Positions 34,436 to 44,363 of a stretch of 55,322 nt of DNA are shown here, in pieces. Both the position numbers and the translations under genes were made by a program. The notes under the pieces were generated by a model. That model searched no databases and was not told the DNA's origin. It worked only from the letters and a program-made list of their open reading frames with translations. Position 1 is the first letter of the stretch, and every line of letters starts with the position of its first letter. Source of the DNA: Geoalkalibacter ferrihydriticus DSM 17813 (GTDB taxonomy: Bacteria > Desulfobacterota > Desulfuromonadia > Desulfuromonadales > Geoalkalibacteraceae); contig NZ_JWJD01000001.1 in NCBI RefSeq assembly GCF_000820505.1, positions 1,222,629-1,277,950 of the forward strand. The letters run 5' to 3'.

Positions 34436-37400
34436 TCAGGCGGCCTCTCGTTTCTGGAGTCGTTCCCGCCGCCAGGTGGCGAGATCCTCGAGCAGCTTGT
34501 AAAACAGCGGCACGAACAGCAGGGCCAGACTGCTGGCGGCGATCATGCCGCCCACCACCACGGTGCCGATTCCCTGGCGACTCGCGGCCCCGGCGCCACT
34601 GGCGAAAACCAGGGGCAGGGTGCCGATGATGAAGGTCAGGGCGGTCATCATGATGGCGCGAAAGCGTTGCTGGGCCGCCGCGATGGCGGCATCCAGGGAA
34701 CTCATGCCGGCGCGGCGGTTCTGCGCGGCGAACTCGACGATGAGAATGGCGTTTTTCGCCGCGAGGCCGATGAGCACCAACAGGCCGACCTGAAAATAAA
34801 TGTCGTTGGGAAACCCGCGCAGCAAAGCAGCCAGGGCCGCTCCCAGCACGGCGAAGGGGATGGCTGAGGCCACCGCCATAGGCAGCGTCCAGCGCTCATA
34901 TTGAGCGGCGAGAATCAGAAATACCATCAGCAGCCCCAGGCCGAAGGCGGCGGCCCCGGCACCGGCAGTCGCTTCGAGCTGGAAGGCTTCGCCGATCCAG
35001 CCGAGTTGCGCCTCGCCCGCGACAGTTGCGGCGGCGGCCGCCTCCATGGCTGCCTTGGCCTGGCCGCTGGTGAAGCCCGGCGCGGGATCGGCCAACAGTT
35101 TGGCGGAGGGGTAGAGATTGTAGCGATTGATGACGTCGGCGCCGCTGGTGCGCTCCAGAGAAACCAGAGAACTCAGGGGCAGCATTTCGCCTTGCTGGGA
35201 GCGCACGAAGACCTGGCTCAGATCACCCGGCTTACTGCGAAAATCCCCCTCGGATTGCAGATTGACCTGCCACAATCGCCCGAAGAGGGTGAAGTCGTTG
35301 ACGTAGAGAGAACCGAACGTGCTCTGCATGGTTGCAAATATCTGGTTGACGGGCACCCCGGCGGCGCGGGCCTTTTCACGATCCACAACGGCGTTGTAGC
35401 GCGGGATCCCGGTGTCGAGCAGCGACCGCGCATTCATCAACTCGGGGCGTTGATTGGCTTCGGCCACGAGGCGCTGGGCGAGAACTTCAATTCCTTTGGC
35501 ATCCACGTCATCCCGCACCTGCAGGTAGCCCTCGACGCCGCCGGTGAGGGACATGCCCATGATCGGCGGAGGGATGAAGGCAAATATATTGGCCTCCTGA
35601 ATGCCCGCGCCGATGCCCATGATCCGCCCTGCCAGAGATGCAGCGTCCTGACCCGGTTCACGTCGCCGGTCCCAGTCGGTGAGGTTGGCGAAACCGACGG
35701 CACTGTTGGTTTTGAGGGATGCCGAGAAAATGTCAAAACCGGCGAATGCCGTGAACTCCTGTACCTCATCCAGACCGACCACCTGCTCGGAGAGGGTGCC
35801 CAGGGTTTCCGCGGTCCGCCCCAGGGCTGAGGTCGGCGGAAGCTGCGCGACGACCAACGCCACCCCCTGGTCTTCTTGAGGCACCAGCCCTATGGGCAGG
35901 CGCGCGAGGAGAAACAGCGTGGCACCGATGGCCAGGAAGAATAAAAGCACCCCGACGACGGCGTGCCGTAAAAGAAAACTGACGCTGCCGACAAATGCCT
36001 GAGTTACAAATTCAAATCCGCGATTGAACAGGCGAAAGGGAGCCGCCAGTTTGCGGGGTTGACGATCCAGCAGCAAAGCGCACATGGCGGGGGTCAGGGT
36101 CAGCGCCACCACCCCGGAGATTACGACTGAAACGGCGATGGTGACTGCGAATTGACGGTAAAGCACGCCGCTCAGCCCACCGAGAAAAGCAACAGGTGCG
36201 AACACCGCGACCAGCACCAGGGTTGAGGAGACTACCGCGCCGGCCACCTGCTGCATGGTCTCAACCGTGGCATCGCGTGCCTTGAGGTTTTTCTCGCGCA
36301 TGAGCCGTTCGACGTTTTCCATGACGATGATGGCATTGTCGACCACGATGCCGATGGCCAGCACCAGACCGAACAGGGTCAGCAGATTGACCGAAAAACC
36401 CAGGGCCTGCATGCCGGCAAAGGTGCCGATGAGAGACACCGGGATGGCTGCCAGGGGAATCAGCGAAGCGCGCAAGCGTTGCAGGAAGATAAAGGTGACC
36501 AGCACCACCAGGCCCACGGCGATGAGCAGGGTGATGAATACCTCACGGATGGAAATCTCGACGAATTCGGTGGTGTCGTAGGGGATGGCGTACTCCAGCC
36601 CCGCTGGGAAGCGTTGCGCCATGTCTTCCAGGGCCTGGCGCACGTTCTGGGCAGTCTCCAGGGCATTGGCGCCGGGTTGCAGGTAAATGCCCATGGGCAC
36701 CGTCGGCTGCCCATTGTACATGGCGTGAAATCCATAACTCTGCGCGCCAAGTTCGGCGCGAGCAACATCGCCGAGGCGCAGGGTGCTGCCATCCTGGTTG
36801 GCGCGCAGAATGACATTTTGGAATTCGGAGGGTTCGGTCAACTGGCCGCGGGTGGTAACGGTGAAAGTGAACGCCTGGTCGGTGGGCGCGGGCTCCGCTC
36901 CGATGCGCCCGGCAGCAAACTGCGCATTCTGCTCACGGATCGCCGCCGCGACTTCGGCGGGCGTCAGATCGTATTGGGCAAGCTTATCCGGGCGCAGCCA
37001 GATGCGCATGGAATAATCCTGAGCGCCGAACAGCGAGGCGTTGCCCACGCCGGGGATGCGAACCAGTTCATCGAGCACGTTGAGCAGGGCATAGTTGCTG
37101 ATGAACAGAGTGTCAAAGCGACCTTCCGGTGAATTGAGCACGGGAACCAGCAACAGGTTGGTGGAGCGTGATTCGACGCGTACTCCCTGATCGCGCACCT
37201 GTTGGGGCAAGCGCGGCGTGGCGGCCTGCACGCGATTGTTGACGTTGATGGCGGCCTGGTCGGGATCGGTGCCCAACTCAAAGGACACGGTAATCTGCAG
37301 ACTGCCTGCATCGGTGGCGGTCGACTCCATGTAGATCATGTCGTCGACGCCGTTGATTTCCTGCTCCAGGGGCGCGGCCACCGATTCGGCTAGCACATCG

Positions 37401-37561
37401 GCGCTGGCGCCGGGATAAAAGGCACTGACCACGATCTGGGGCGGCACCACGTCCGGGTACTGCTCGACGGGCAGAATGCGGAGAGCCGCGATGCCGAAAA
37501 TGACAATGATGATGGAGATGACCGAGCTGAAAATCGGGCGGTCGATAAAAAAGCTGAGCAT
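34436..37561 (-). CDS. RND multidrug efflux pump inner-membrane transporter (HAE1, AcrB/MexB type)
   Basis: The 1041-residue protein starts [19 protein letters not shown], typical of HAE1 pumps, with 12 expected membrane helices and two large periplasmic loops. The helix-4 proton-relay region reads [18 protein letters not shown]: the first Asp (AcrB Asp407) is kept, the second (Asp408) is Asn. The helix-10 Lys is present in [14 protein letters not shown]. It uses the proton gradient to export drugs, detergents or metabolites from the periplasm. The start overlaps the adaptor stop (TGATG). Substrates cannot be read from the sequence. Confidence 0.95.
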   Translation of the reverse strand: MLSFFIDRPIFSSVISIIIVIFGIAALRILPVEQYPDVVPPQIVVSAFYPGASADVLAESVAAPLEQEINGVDDMIYMESTATDAGSLQITVSFELGTDPDQAAINVNNRVQAATPRLPQQVRDQGVRVESRSTNLLLVPVLNSPEGRFDTLFISNYALLNVLDELVRIPGVGNASLFGAQDYSMRIWLRPDKLAQYDLTPAEVAAAIREQNAQFAAGRIGAEPAPTDQAFTFTVTTRGQLTEPSEFQNVILRANQDGSTLRLGDVARAELGAQSYGFHAMYNGQPTVPMGIYLQPGANALETAQNVRQALEDMAQRFPAGLEYAIPYDTTEFVEISIREVFITLLIAVGLVVLVTFIFLQRLRASLIPLAAIPVSLIGTFAGMQALGFSVNLLTLFGLVLAIGIVVDNAIIVMENVERLMREKNLKARDATVETMQQVAGAVVSSTLVLVAVFAPVAFLGGLSGVLYRQFAVTIAVSVVISGVVALTLTPAMCALLLDRQPRKLAAPFRLFNRGFEFVTQAFVGSVSFLLRHAVVGVLLFFLAIGATLFLLARLPIGLVPQEDQGVALVVAQLPPTSALGRTAETLGTLSEQVVGLDEVQEFTAFAGFDIFSASLKTNSAVGFANLTDWDRRREPGQDAASLAGRIMGIGAGIQEANIFAFIPPPIMGMSLTGGVEGYLQVRDDVDAKGIEVLAQRLVAEANQRPELMNARSLLDTGIPRYNAVVDREKARAAGVPVNQIFATMQSTFGSLYVNDFTLFGRLWQVNLQSEGDFRSKPGDLSQVFVRSQQGEMLPLSSLVSLERTSGADVINRYNLYPSAKLLADPAPGFTSGQAKAAMEAAAAATVAGEAQLGWIGEAFQLEATAGAGAAAFGLGLLMVFLILAAQYERWTLPMAVASAIPFAVLGAALAALLRGFPNDIYFQVGLLVLIGLAAKNAILIVEFAAQNRRAGMSSLDAAIAAAQQRFRAIMMTALTFIIGTLPLVFASGAGAASRQGIGTVVVGGMIAASSLALLFVPLFYKLLEDLATWRRERLQKREAA

Positions 37562-38715
37562 CAGCGGCTTTCCTCCTGAGCGGCATCCTGGGGATTGACG
37601 GGCATGCCGGGCTGCAGCCCGACCTGGCCGTTGATCACCACGCGCTCGCCCGGCTCCAACCCTTCCAGAACCACCTGTCCGGCGGTGACGACCGGGCCGA
37701 GGACAATCCGGCGGGCGTCAACTTTGTCATCCGCGTTTAAAACGTACACACTTGGTCCTTCGCGGCCTTCGAAAACGGCCGATTCAGGCACCAGGATGAT
37801 TTCGTCGAGGGTTTGCAGAAGGACGCGCACACGCACGAACTGGCCGGGGATAAGAAGGTTCTCGGGGTTGGCGAAGACGGCTCGGGCCAAAACCGACCCG
37901 GTGCGCGGATCGACCGTGGCAGCGGTGAAATCGATCTCGCCGGTTTTCTCATAACAACTGCCGTCGGGCAGCACCAGACGCGCTTTGCGGCTGTGGTCGG
38001 AATGCCCAGCGCCGGCCAGAGCCGCGCGCGCGCCGCGTTGCAGGGCGGCATCTTCCTCCGGCAGAGAAAAGCGTACATGGATGGGATCCTGCTGAACGAT
38101 GGTCGTGAGCAGGGTACCGCGCTCCACCAGGCTGCCTTCGGGCAGAACCTCCAGGCTGGTGACGCCGCTCAAGGGCGCCTCGACCCGGGTGTAGCCAAGC
38201 TCAAGTTGCGCCTGCGCCGTGCGCGCCTGCGCCAGGGCCTTGCGCGCCTGAGCCAGTTCCAGGGCCGAGCGTGCGTTGTCGCGCTCCCGCCGACTGACCG
38301 CGTCCTGCTCGTAAAGACGGGAAATGCGATCCCACTCGCGCTGGGCCTGACTCAAGTCGGCCTCGGCGGTTTGTTCTTCGGCGCGCGCCGCCTGCAAGGC
38401 GACGGCAAACGGCTCTGGATCGATGCGGAAGAGGGCGTCTCCCTTGTTGACATGCCGGCCTTCCTCATAGAGACGTTGTTCAACAATGCCCTGAACGCGC
38501 GTGCGGACCTCGACATCCCGTGCTCCGCGCAGACGTCCGGCATAGGTCTGCTCGACCTGTACCGAGGTTTTTTCCGTGGTGATAACGGTGACGGGCGGCG
38601 CCCAACCCTGCCCGGGCTGCTGCTCCGAATCGGAGCCGCAACCGGTCAGGATCAGGGCGGCGGACGTGAAAAACGCAACACGCCGCAGAAAGCGACGGGC
38701 AAGAGGAGTCGGCAT
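37561..38715 (-). CDS. RND periplasmic adaptor (membrane fusion protein, AcrA/MexA type) lipoprotein
   Basis: This 384-residue lipoprotein (lipobox LILTGCGS, Cys26) has the lipoyl/barrel-sandwich halves around a long hairpin: [35 protein letters not shown], then coiled-coil helices ([25 protein letters not shown]), then [17 protein letters not shown]. It links the RND pump to the outer-membrane factor. It is the first gene of the operon, with the likely TetR operator about 110 bp upstream. Confidence 0.94.
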   Translation of the reverse strand: MPTPLARRFLRRVAFFTSAALILTGCGSDSEQQPGQGWAPPVTVITTEKTSVQVEQTYAGRLRGARDVEVRTRVQGIVEQRLYEEGRHVNKGDALFRIDPEPFAVALQAARAEEQTAEADLSQAQREWDRISRLYEQDAVSRRERDNARSALELAQARKALAQARTAQAQLELGYTRVEAPLSGVTSLEVLPEGSLVERGTLLTTIVQQDPIHVRFSLPEEDAALQRGARAALAGAGHSDHSRKARLVLPDGSCYEKTGEIDFTAATVDPRTGSVLARAVFANPENLLIPGQFVRVRVLLQTLDEIILVPESAVFEGREGPSVYVLNADDKVDARRIVLGPVVTAGQVVLEGLEPGERVVINGQVGLQPGMPVNPQDAAQEESR

Positions 38716-38825
38716 GTGATTGCTCCGGATGTGTTTTCAGCTCGCTCCCGCGGGAAGCGCGCTGGTTTGGGCGAAAAGGGTCGACAATGAAAAGAACCAT
38801 TGCCGGAGGTTGAAATAGATGCTAG

Positions 38826-38841
38826 CATACATTCTTGTATG
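38826..38841. promoter_or_regulatory. Probable TetR/AcrR-type operator
   Basis: The palindrome CATACATTCTTGTATG lies in the divergent gap between the efflux operon and the TetR gene. It resembles the known AcrR operator of E. coli acrAB (TACATACATT...AATGTATGTA). Binding there would control both the pump and the regulator itself. Confidence 0.65.
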
Positions 38842-38901
38842 TTTGTAAAGGAAAAAGATTTCCAATCAGGTTTCGATATTTTTGCAACGGGGAGTTCTGT
38901 T

Positions 38902-39543
38902 TTGAGACGCACCAAGGAAGAGACCCAAAAAACCCGCAGGGCGATTTTGGAAGCCGCCGAACGGGTGTTTTTCGATCAGGGCATCACCCGCACCACCCTG
39001 GAGCAGATCGCCCGCGCCGCCGGCATGACGCGCGGCGCCATCTACTGGCATTTTCAGAACAAGGCCGACCTGATCAACGCCGTTCACGCCGAGGTGCACC
39101 TGCCCATGGAGGAGGTCTTCTTCCGCATTCTCGACGCCGACGATGCCCATGCCCTGCAACGTCTCGAAGACCACTGCGCGGCCTCTTTCGCCCAGCTCCA
39201 TGCGGATGAGCGCAGTCGGCGGGTTTACAGCATTCTGCTGCTCAAGTGCGAATACTCCGAGGAGATGAGTGCGCTGACCGAAAGGTTAAGGGTGTCGAAG
39301 GAGCGTATCACGGTGGGGTTGGAGGATTTTTTCCAGCGCTTGAAAAAAGCCGGGCGAATCAGCGCCGACGCGCAGCCGCGCGTTCTCGCCCTCGGCCTTT
39401 ACGCGTTCATGCTCGGCCTCTACAGTGATTATCTACGTTATCCGGATATGTATCAGGTTCCCATAGATGGAGAAGAACTCATCCGCTATTTTTTCGCGCC
39501 CCTGAAAACGGGCGCGGCGACGCAGCAGACCACAGCCCGATAG
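38902..39543 (+). CDS. TetR-family repressor (AcrR/TtgR type) of the efflux operon
   Basis: The TTG at 38902 (RRTKEETQKTRRAIL) follows GGGAG by seven bases and gives 213 residues, the usual length; upstream in-frame ATG codons would add a tail that crosses the operator. The N-terminal helix-turn-helix is clear (TTLEQIARAAGMTRGAIYWHFQNKADL). The C-terminal ligand domain is of the AcrR type (FAQLHADERSRRVYSILLLKCEYSEEM). It is divergent from the adaptor gene. Expected: repression of the pump, relieved by a toxic ligand. Confidence 0.92.
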   Translation: MRRTKEETQKTRRAILEAAERVFFDQGITRTTLEQIARAAGMTRGAIYWHFQNKADLINAVHAEVHLPMEEVFFRILDADDAHALQRLEDHCAASFAQLHADERSRRVYSILLLKCEYSEEMSALTERLRVSKERITVGLEDFFQRLKKAGRISADAQPRVLALGLYAFMLGLYSDYLRYPDMYQVPIDGEELIRYFFAPLKTGAATQQTTAR

Positions 39544-39570
39544 GCACAGGCATCTGGTTCTGCGGTCTGC

Positions 39571-40506
39571 TCAGGTGCTCGTTGCGCCTTCCTTATCCGG
39601 TTCGTACTCCTGATCCCGCGCCGTGCCCGAACCCCTCTTGGCCAAATGCTCGATCTGGCCGATGAAGAACCGCTCGCTGAATCCGGCGGTGAACGCCAGG
39701 GTCAGGTGAACCGCGCCCGGATGCGAGGCGTCGGGAAGCAGGGTGAGGATTCCGGAGAGCTGAATCAGATAAATCAGAAGCCCGGCCGCCGCCCCCACCA
39801 CAGGGCGCAGGCCCAAGAGGGTGCGTTGCAGAAAATAGTCGGACGCGCGGGCATTAAGGGGTTCGGTACTGCGCAGGGCGCTAACCAGCCCGCCCAGGGC
39901 ACCGAAGACGATCATCGCCAGAACCTGGCCGGGACCGATCCCGGCGTCGCTGAGAACAAGGGGGACCAGCCCCAGGCTCAAAAGAAGAAAGGCGGCGAGA
40001 AACAGGGTGGTCGCCACCAGGCGCATGCGCAGCAGATTGATTTTGCGCCAATGGCTTTCTCGCGCTTCGGCCGTGAAGCGCGAGATCTGCTCCAGCCGCA
40101 GCCTCTGCTCGCCGAGGGTTTGCGTTTCGGCGGAGACGTTGTGCGCCGCCATAGATCGCTCCAGGGCCGCAAGTTCTTTGTGCAATTCCTCCCTGTGTCC
40201 GGGATCGGAAATATAATCGAGGTTGGCGCGGATCTGCAGGACCACTATAAGCAACTTCTCGGGGCTGAGGATTCGGCAGAGGCGGTGGCGAATCTGGTGT
40301 ATCAACCCCCAGGCGCGGTCGTAGCTGTTGTAGGGCAGAAAACCCAGGATTCGGCCGTGTATCGTCTCTTTCGCCTCCCCCAGCCAAATGTCGCACTCCG
40401 CATCCTGGTCAGCCTTTTCTGCACGCTCCGATGCGCCGAGTTCGGACGAAAACTCATCCAGTATTCTCTCCAATCCCGGATCTCCACCCCAAAAAGGTTT
40501 TTTCAT
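39571..40506 (-). CDS. Membrane protein of unknown function (311 aa)
   Basis: ATG 40506 is chosen with a GAGAGG site. A cytoplasmic N-terminal half (about 1-160) is rich in charged helices (REELHKELAALERSM, LGEQRLRLEQISRF). It is followed by four hydrophobic segments, at about 164-186, 195-212, 232-252 and 264-280; the last holds the phrase LAFTAGFSERFFIGQI, a motif I have seen in uncharacterised membrane proteins but cannot name. It lies 52 bp downstream of the VWA-OmpA gene on the same strand and is probably part of that operon. Function unknown. Confidence 0.65.
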   Translation of the reverse strand: MKKPFWGGDPGLERILDEFSSELGASERAEKADQDAECDIWLGEAKETIHGRILGFLPYNSYDRAWGLIHQIRHRLCRILSPEKLLIVVLQIRANLDYISDPGHREELHKELAALERSMAAHNVSAETQTLGEQRLRLEQISRFTAEARESHWRKINLLRMRLVATTLFLAAFLLLSLGLVPLVLSDAGIGPGQVLAMIVFGALGGLVSALRSTEPLNARASDYFLQRTLLGLRPVVGAAAGLLIYLIQLSGILTLLPDASHPGAVHLTLAFTAGFSERFFIGQIEHLAKRGSGTARDQEYEPDKEGATST

Positions 40507-40558
40507 CGCCGCGCCTCTCGTTAAGCGTTCAATTGTGCTCAGCCCCGTCAAGTCTTAG

Positions 40559-42607
40559 CTATTGCCGCGCCAGATATTCCAGGGTGATCGTCACCGTGCG
40601 GTTGAAGGCCCGGGTTTCCGGGGACTGATTGTCATAGGGCGGATCGATCATGCCGGCGCCGCGGTGTTGGATGCGTGCCGCGCTGTCGGGAGCCGCATTC
40701 CGGATCAGATCGTAAACGGCTTTTGCGCGGCGCTCGGAGAGTTGCTGGTTGTAGGCTTCGGAGCCGATGTTGTCCGTGTGGCCGACGATTTCGACGTCGG
40801 CCTGAGGCAGATCACGGATGCGCGTGGCGATCTCGTTGACGATTTGCTGATTGCGGGGATCGATGCTGTGATGGTCAAAGTCGAACAGGATCAGAGCGTA
40901 CCTTTCCTGTACCCGATAGTCCAGCCTCTGCGCCAGCAGTTGGCTGGTCTGGATATAGCGGACTCTGACCGGCTCGGAATCCAGCAAGAGCTCTTGCTCC
41001 TTGCTGTCCCTGATCTGCATGCTGACCTCGATGTTGCCCGCTGTGCCGACACGGCCGGGATTGTCGACCTGCAGGGGCAGGCGGTAGAATTCCTCCAGCG
41101 CTCTTTCACCCTTTAATTCGGCCAGCATTTCGCCGCCGCCGGTGACTCTGATCTGCCAGTCGGCGATATCGTAGAAACTGTCGATCAGGGGACGCACGAT
41201 GAGTGCCGTGTTGTCAAAGCGATGGCTGGTGTAGGTGCTGCGCACCAGATCGAGAATCGCCGGGTGATCCGAGTGAATCTCGACGCGCCGGTTGTCGGCG
41301 CGGCCTTCCTCAATACGGCTGGAGCTGGGTTTTTCCGGGAGGTTGCGGGCTTCGACCTGAATCCGCGCGGGGTCGACGTTCCAGATGTATTGCAGATAAT
41401 TCCTGACCTCGATGGCGCGCAGCATGGACAGATCCTGCCGACCTTTTTCTTCGCCGAAATCGGCGTTGGTCCCGACCAGGGTGAGAGTTGCCTGGGGATT
41501 ATCGCGCAATCGTTTGCCGATGATGTCGAGGACGTATTCGTACTTCTCCAGGGTGCCGCGCAGGCTCTGCTCTTCGAAAAGAACCGTGGCGACCTGCTGG
41601 TCGAAACGATGATAGCGTTGCGGAATCTCGCTCGATCCTTCCGCGAAGTAAATATGGCCGAGCAGGGGCGAGGCGTCGATGGTTTTGATTTCCTCGATGG
41701 TCAGTTCGGTGGGCGAGACAGCCAGGCGGCCTTCGAGGGGAAACATATAGCTGACGACGTAGTTGTATTGCAGTTTCGAGGCGACATCCTGAAAAATCGG
41801 AATCAGCGCCGTGCCGTCTTCGGCCTTCCAGATCTTGCCGCCGCCACGCGCGGCGAAGGATTTCAGGAAGGGGTCGACGGCGGGTCCGGGCATGAAGTCG
41901 ACGGCGTAGGTTTCGAAGCGATCAAGATCCTGCATGGCTCGGGTGACATCGTTGCGGGAGTAGCGGCTGTTCAGATCCTCTCCGTCCGAAAACACCACCA
42001 TGAATTTAGGTTCGTCGGCGGGCATGCGCCCGATGATATCCAGGCCTGCGAGCATCGCCTCGTAGAGAAAGGTGTTCACCGTCAGGCGGCCGAGAAAGAC
42101 TTGATTGACAAAATTCTTCAACTCTATGGGATTGTTGGAGCTGAATATCCGTACATGCAGATCACGCCCGCCCATGCGCTGCGGGTCGCGGTCGGCAAAA
42201 ACCACCAGATGCACCTGATCGATGGGGCGCACGATCTTGAGCAGTTCATCCATGGCTGCGAGCAGCGGTTGTACGGCGTTGCGCTGGCGCATGGAATCGG
42301 AGTTGTCGAGAATCATCACGATATGGCGCGGCACATCGATGTTTTCGGCAAAAGATTCCACCTGGGTGATGCGCGCCTTTCTGCCGAACTTGGTTACTGA
42401 AAAGTCTGCTTCTGTCAGGCCGAGAATGGGGTTGTTGTCGGCATCGGCGACGCGAACCAAGGCCCTTCCCTCCTCAAGGATACGCTCGAGCGATACCACC
42501 GCTTCCGGTCGTTCGGACTCAATCAGTAAGTCGTTGGTCTCCAGGGCAAAGCCCGGTGCGCAAAGTAGCAGAATCATGAGCAAGGTAAAAAGTCCGTGGT
42601 ATCTCAT
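40559..42607 (-). CDS. Exported VWA-domain protein with two OmpA-like domains
   Basis: ATG 42607 is preceded by GGAGGA. The 682-residue protein has a signal peptide (residues 1-21). A VWA domain (about 94-290) carries the metal-binding DNSDS at 101-105. A first, divergent OmpA-like domain (about 310-420, LLGHIYFAEGSSEIP) and a C-terminal canonical one follow (about 570-682, ALILFDFDHHSIDPRN, then GHTDNIGSEAYNQQLSERRAKAVYDLI), the latter expected to bind peptidoglycan. It is periplasmic, tethered to the wall, and probably a scaffold for a partner via the VWA domain. It sits between the Kir-GGCT fusion gene and a membrane-protein gene. Confidence 0.82.
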   Translation of the reverse strand: MRYHGLFTLLMILLLCAPGFALETNDLLIESERPEAVVSLERILEEGRALVRVADADNNPILGLTEADFSVTKFGRKARITQVESFAENIDVPRHIVMILDNSDSMRQRNAVQPLLAAMDELLKIVRPIDQVHLVVFADRDPQRMGGRDLHVRIFSSNNPIELKNFVNQVFLGRLTVNTFLYEAMLAGLDIIGRMPADEPKFMVVFSDGEDLNSRYSRNDVTRAMQDLDRFETYAVDFMPGPAVDPFLKSFAARGGGKIWKAEDGTALIPIFQDVASKLQYNYVVSYMFPLEGRLAVSPTELTIEEIKTIDASPLLGHIYFAEGSSEIPQRYHRFDQQVATVLFEEQSLRGTLEKYEYVLDIIGKRLRDNPQATLTLVGTNADFGEEKGRQDLSMLRAIEVRNYLQYIWNVDPARIQVEARNLPEKPSSSRIEEGRADNRRVEIHSDHPAILDLVRSTYTSHRFDNTALIVRPLIDSFYDIADWQIRVTGGGEMLAELKGERALEEFYRLPLQVDNPGRVGTAGNIEVSMQIRDSKEQELLLDSEPVRVRYIQTSQLLAQRLDYRVQERYALILFDFDHHSIDPRNQQIVNEIATRIRDLPQADVEIVGHTDNIGSEAYNQQLSERRAKAVYDLIRNAAPDSAARIQHRGAGMIDPPYDNQSPETRAFNRTVTITLEYLARQ

Positions 42608-42688
42608 CCTGTCCTCCAAATATATTTTTTGATCGAAACAAGTTGTCGAAGTATAGCAGCACGCTGCAATTGCACAAATGCCCGTCAC

Positions 42689-44161
42689 CTACGCCGACCT
42701 GGTGCGGCGCAGTTCGAGATCAAGGACGCGCAGGGAGTGTTTTGCCGCCTGGCGGTATTGCGCGAGGCGCTGTTCGCCATGAGCGGCATAACCGGATTCC
42801 ACTTTCTCCCGGTAACTCTGCACGATGACCGCTTTGCCGCATGCGGCGGCCTTTTCAAAGCGCGCGCGGCTCTCTTCTTTTGCCAGGTAAGCCCATATCG
42901 GCACAGCGCCGCCTTGCCGCGCCATACGCCCCACCTCGGTCCGTTGATAGTTTCGCTCGCGCTGATCCAGGTGTTCGAGCAGCGCCGCGCACACGGGAAC
43001 GGCAAGGCCACAGGTGGTCGCCGCTTTATCGGGTTCGAGATTGAGATAGGTGATACAGACATCCGGCCGCACCTCTGAACCCGGTTCAACGTAGTACTTG
43101 TAATCGGATAGATCCGCGCTGTTGTCCATGGCCACGTTCCAGGTCAGGCGAAAACCGGATAGCTCATGCCAGACGGGTTTTTCATGCATCAGGTCGAACC
43201 CGCAAAGCAGGCGCCAGGTGTCCGCCGGATCAACCAGGGAGCCGTAGCCCAGCACGTAGCCGAGGCATTGTCCGCGACGGTTTTTCTCGAACTCGGGCCA
43301 GCCCTTCCAGCTTTTCGGCTTGCTCCCCGTGCTTCTGGGTTTTTTTCCGGGAGTCGTTTGCACACCCGCGGGCCTTCCCCAGCTGAGCCGGCTTTTCTCA
43401 TGCGCATCCGTCATGCGCGCCCAAAAGGATTCACTAATGTTCTGACCGGTTTGCGGACAGCGCCCCTCAACGCACAGCACCAGAAACGTCTCGCCCGCCG
43501 GATCGAAATTCTCCGGGCGCACCTGTGTCCCCTGAATGGCGACAAGTTGCGGACCCTCGGGATGGCAGAGCACATCGGTGTCCTCCAGCCTTAATTTCAC
43601 CGTGTAGGGAACGAAGGGCAGGGCGAAGTGCCACTTGTTTTTCGGGGTGGCGATGGTGAGCGGCGGATTGCGGATAAGCTGTTCGCCGTCGCGCACGAAG
43701 GGGACACGCAGGTAGGCAGCGAAGGAGGCGTCCCTGACCTGCAACCTTGAAGCGTTGTACAGGCGAATGGCCAACATCCAGGCGCGCTGCTGCGCATCAT
43801 AAAAGATGGAAACCTTGTGGCGAAAAACAAACACTTGCCGCGTCAGCAGGAGTTTGAAGACCAGGCCGCCCAACAGAACCGTGTGCAGCAACAGACGAAG
43901 GAAGCCCCACAGGGCGCCCTGAGCCGAAGCCGGAGCCTCACCCCCGACCAGAAAGGCGAAATGCGCCAACGACTGATGGATCAGGGCCGAAGGATCGGCC
44001 GGCGACCGCAACAGAGCCTCGACGCCGGCGCCGATCACGCTTAACAGGGCGAGCAAGCACACATATTCAAAAAGCAGCGCGGCAAAGGAACGGTTGGCCA
44101 GATGCGAACGGAAAAGTTCCCGGGCGCGCGGATGAACTTTGGGATTCAGAAATCGTCTCAC
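42689..44161 (-). CDS. KirBac-like membrane protein with degenerate pore fused to gamma-glutamylcyclotransferase-like domain
   Basis: The GTG at 44161 with GAGGGA upstream gives 490 residues. Two membrane helices (about 27-50 and 82-107) flank a pore-helix-like stretch (58-80) where the K+ filter TVGYG should be; here it reads FLVGGEAP. Residues 117-265 match the inward-rectifier cytoplasmic beta-domain (WMLAIRLYNASRLQVRDASF, then FLVLCVEGRCPQTGQNISESFW). After a basic linker, residues 300-430 resemble a GGCT domain: VLGYGSL at 303-309 and LDQRERNYQR at 398-407, with Glu402 as the probable catalytic acid. I do not know this combination from the literature. It may be a sensor or enzyme rather than a channel. 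It is first in a three-gene unit with VWA-OmpA. Confidence 0.65.
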   Translation of the reverse strand: MRRFLNPKVHPRARELFRSHLANRSFAALLFEYVCLLALLSVIGAGVEALLRSPADPSALIHQSLAHFAFLVGGEAPASAQGALWGFLRLLLHTVLLGGLVFKLLLTRQVFVFRHKVSIFYDAQQRAWMLAIRLYNASRLQVRDASFAAYLRVPFVRDGEQLIRNPPLTIATPKNKWHFALPFVPYTVKLRLEDTDVLCHPEGPQLVAIQGTQVRPENFDPAGETFLVLCVEGRCPQTGQNISESFWARMTDAHEKSRLSWGRPAGVQTTPGKKPRSTGSKPKSWKGWPEFEKNRRGQCLGYVLGYGSLVDPADTWRLLCGFDLMHEKPVWHELSGFRLTWNVAMDNSADLSDYKYYVEPGSEVRPDVCITYLNLEPDKAATTCGLAVPVCAALLEHLDQRERNYQRTEVGRMARQGGAVPIWAYLAKEESRARFEKAAACGKAVIVQSYREKVESGYAAHGEQRLAQYRQAAKHSLRVLDLELRRTRSA

Positions 44162-44363
44162 GGCAGGTCCCTCACAAGGCAGGTGCGCTGCGTTTCGACA
44201 GCCTTATAAAAGCATATCATGCCGCGCGCTTTGCTTGCGGCGCAAAAACTCTAGGCGCGCAGTGCCCATTCAGGATAATCTTGCCCAACATTATTTTTTT
44301 TCGTTGGCCAGATGCCTTGTGCATAACCTGGACAACATACAGACTTATTTCCGGAGATTTCCC

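Noticed and set aside
38800-38901. Longer TetR start
   Set aside because: It would run through the predicted operator, has no good ribosome site, and adds residues not seen in the family.
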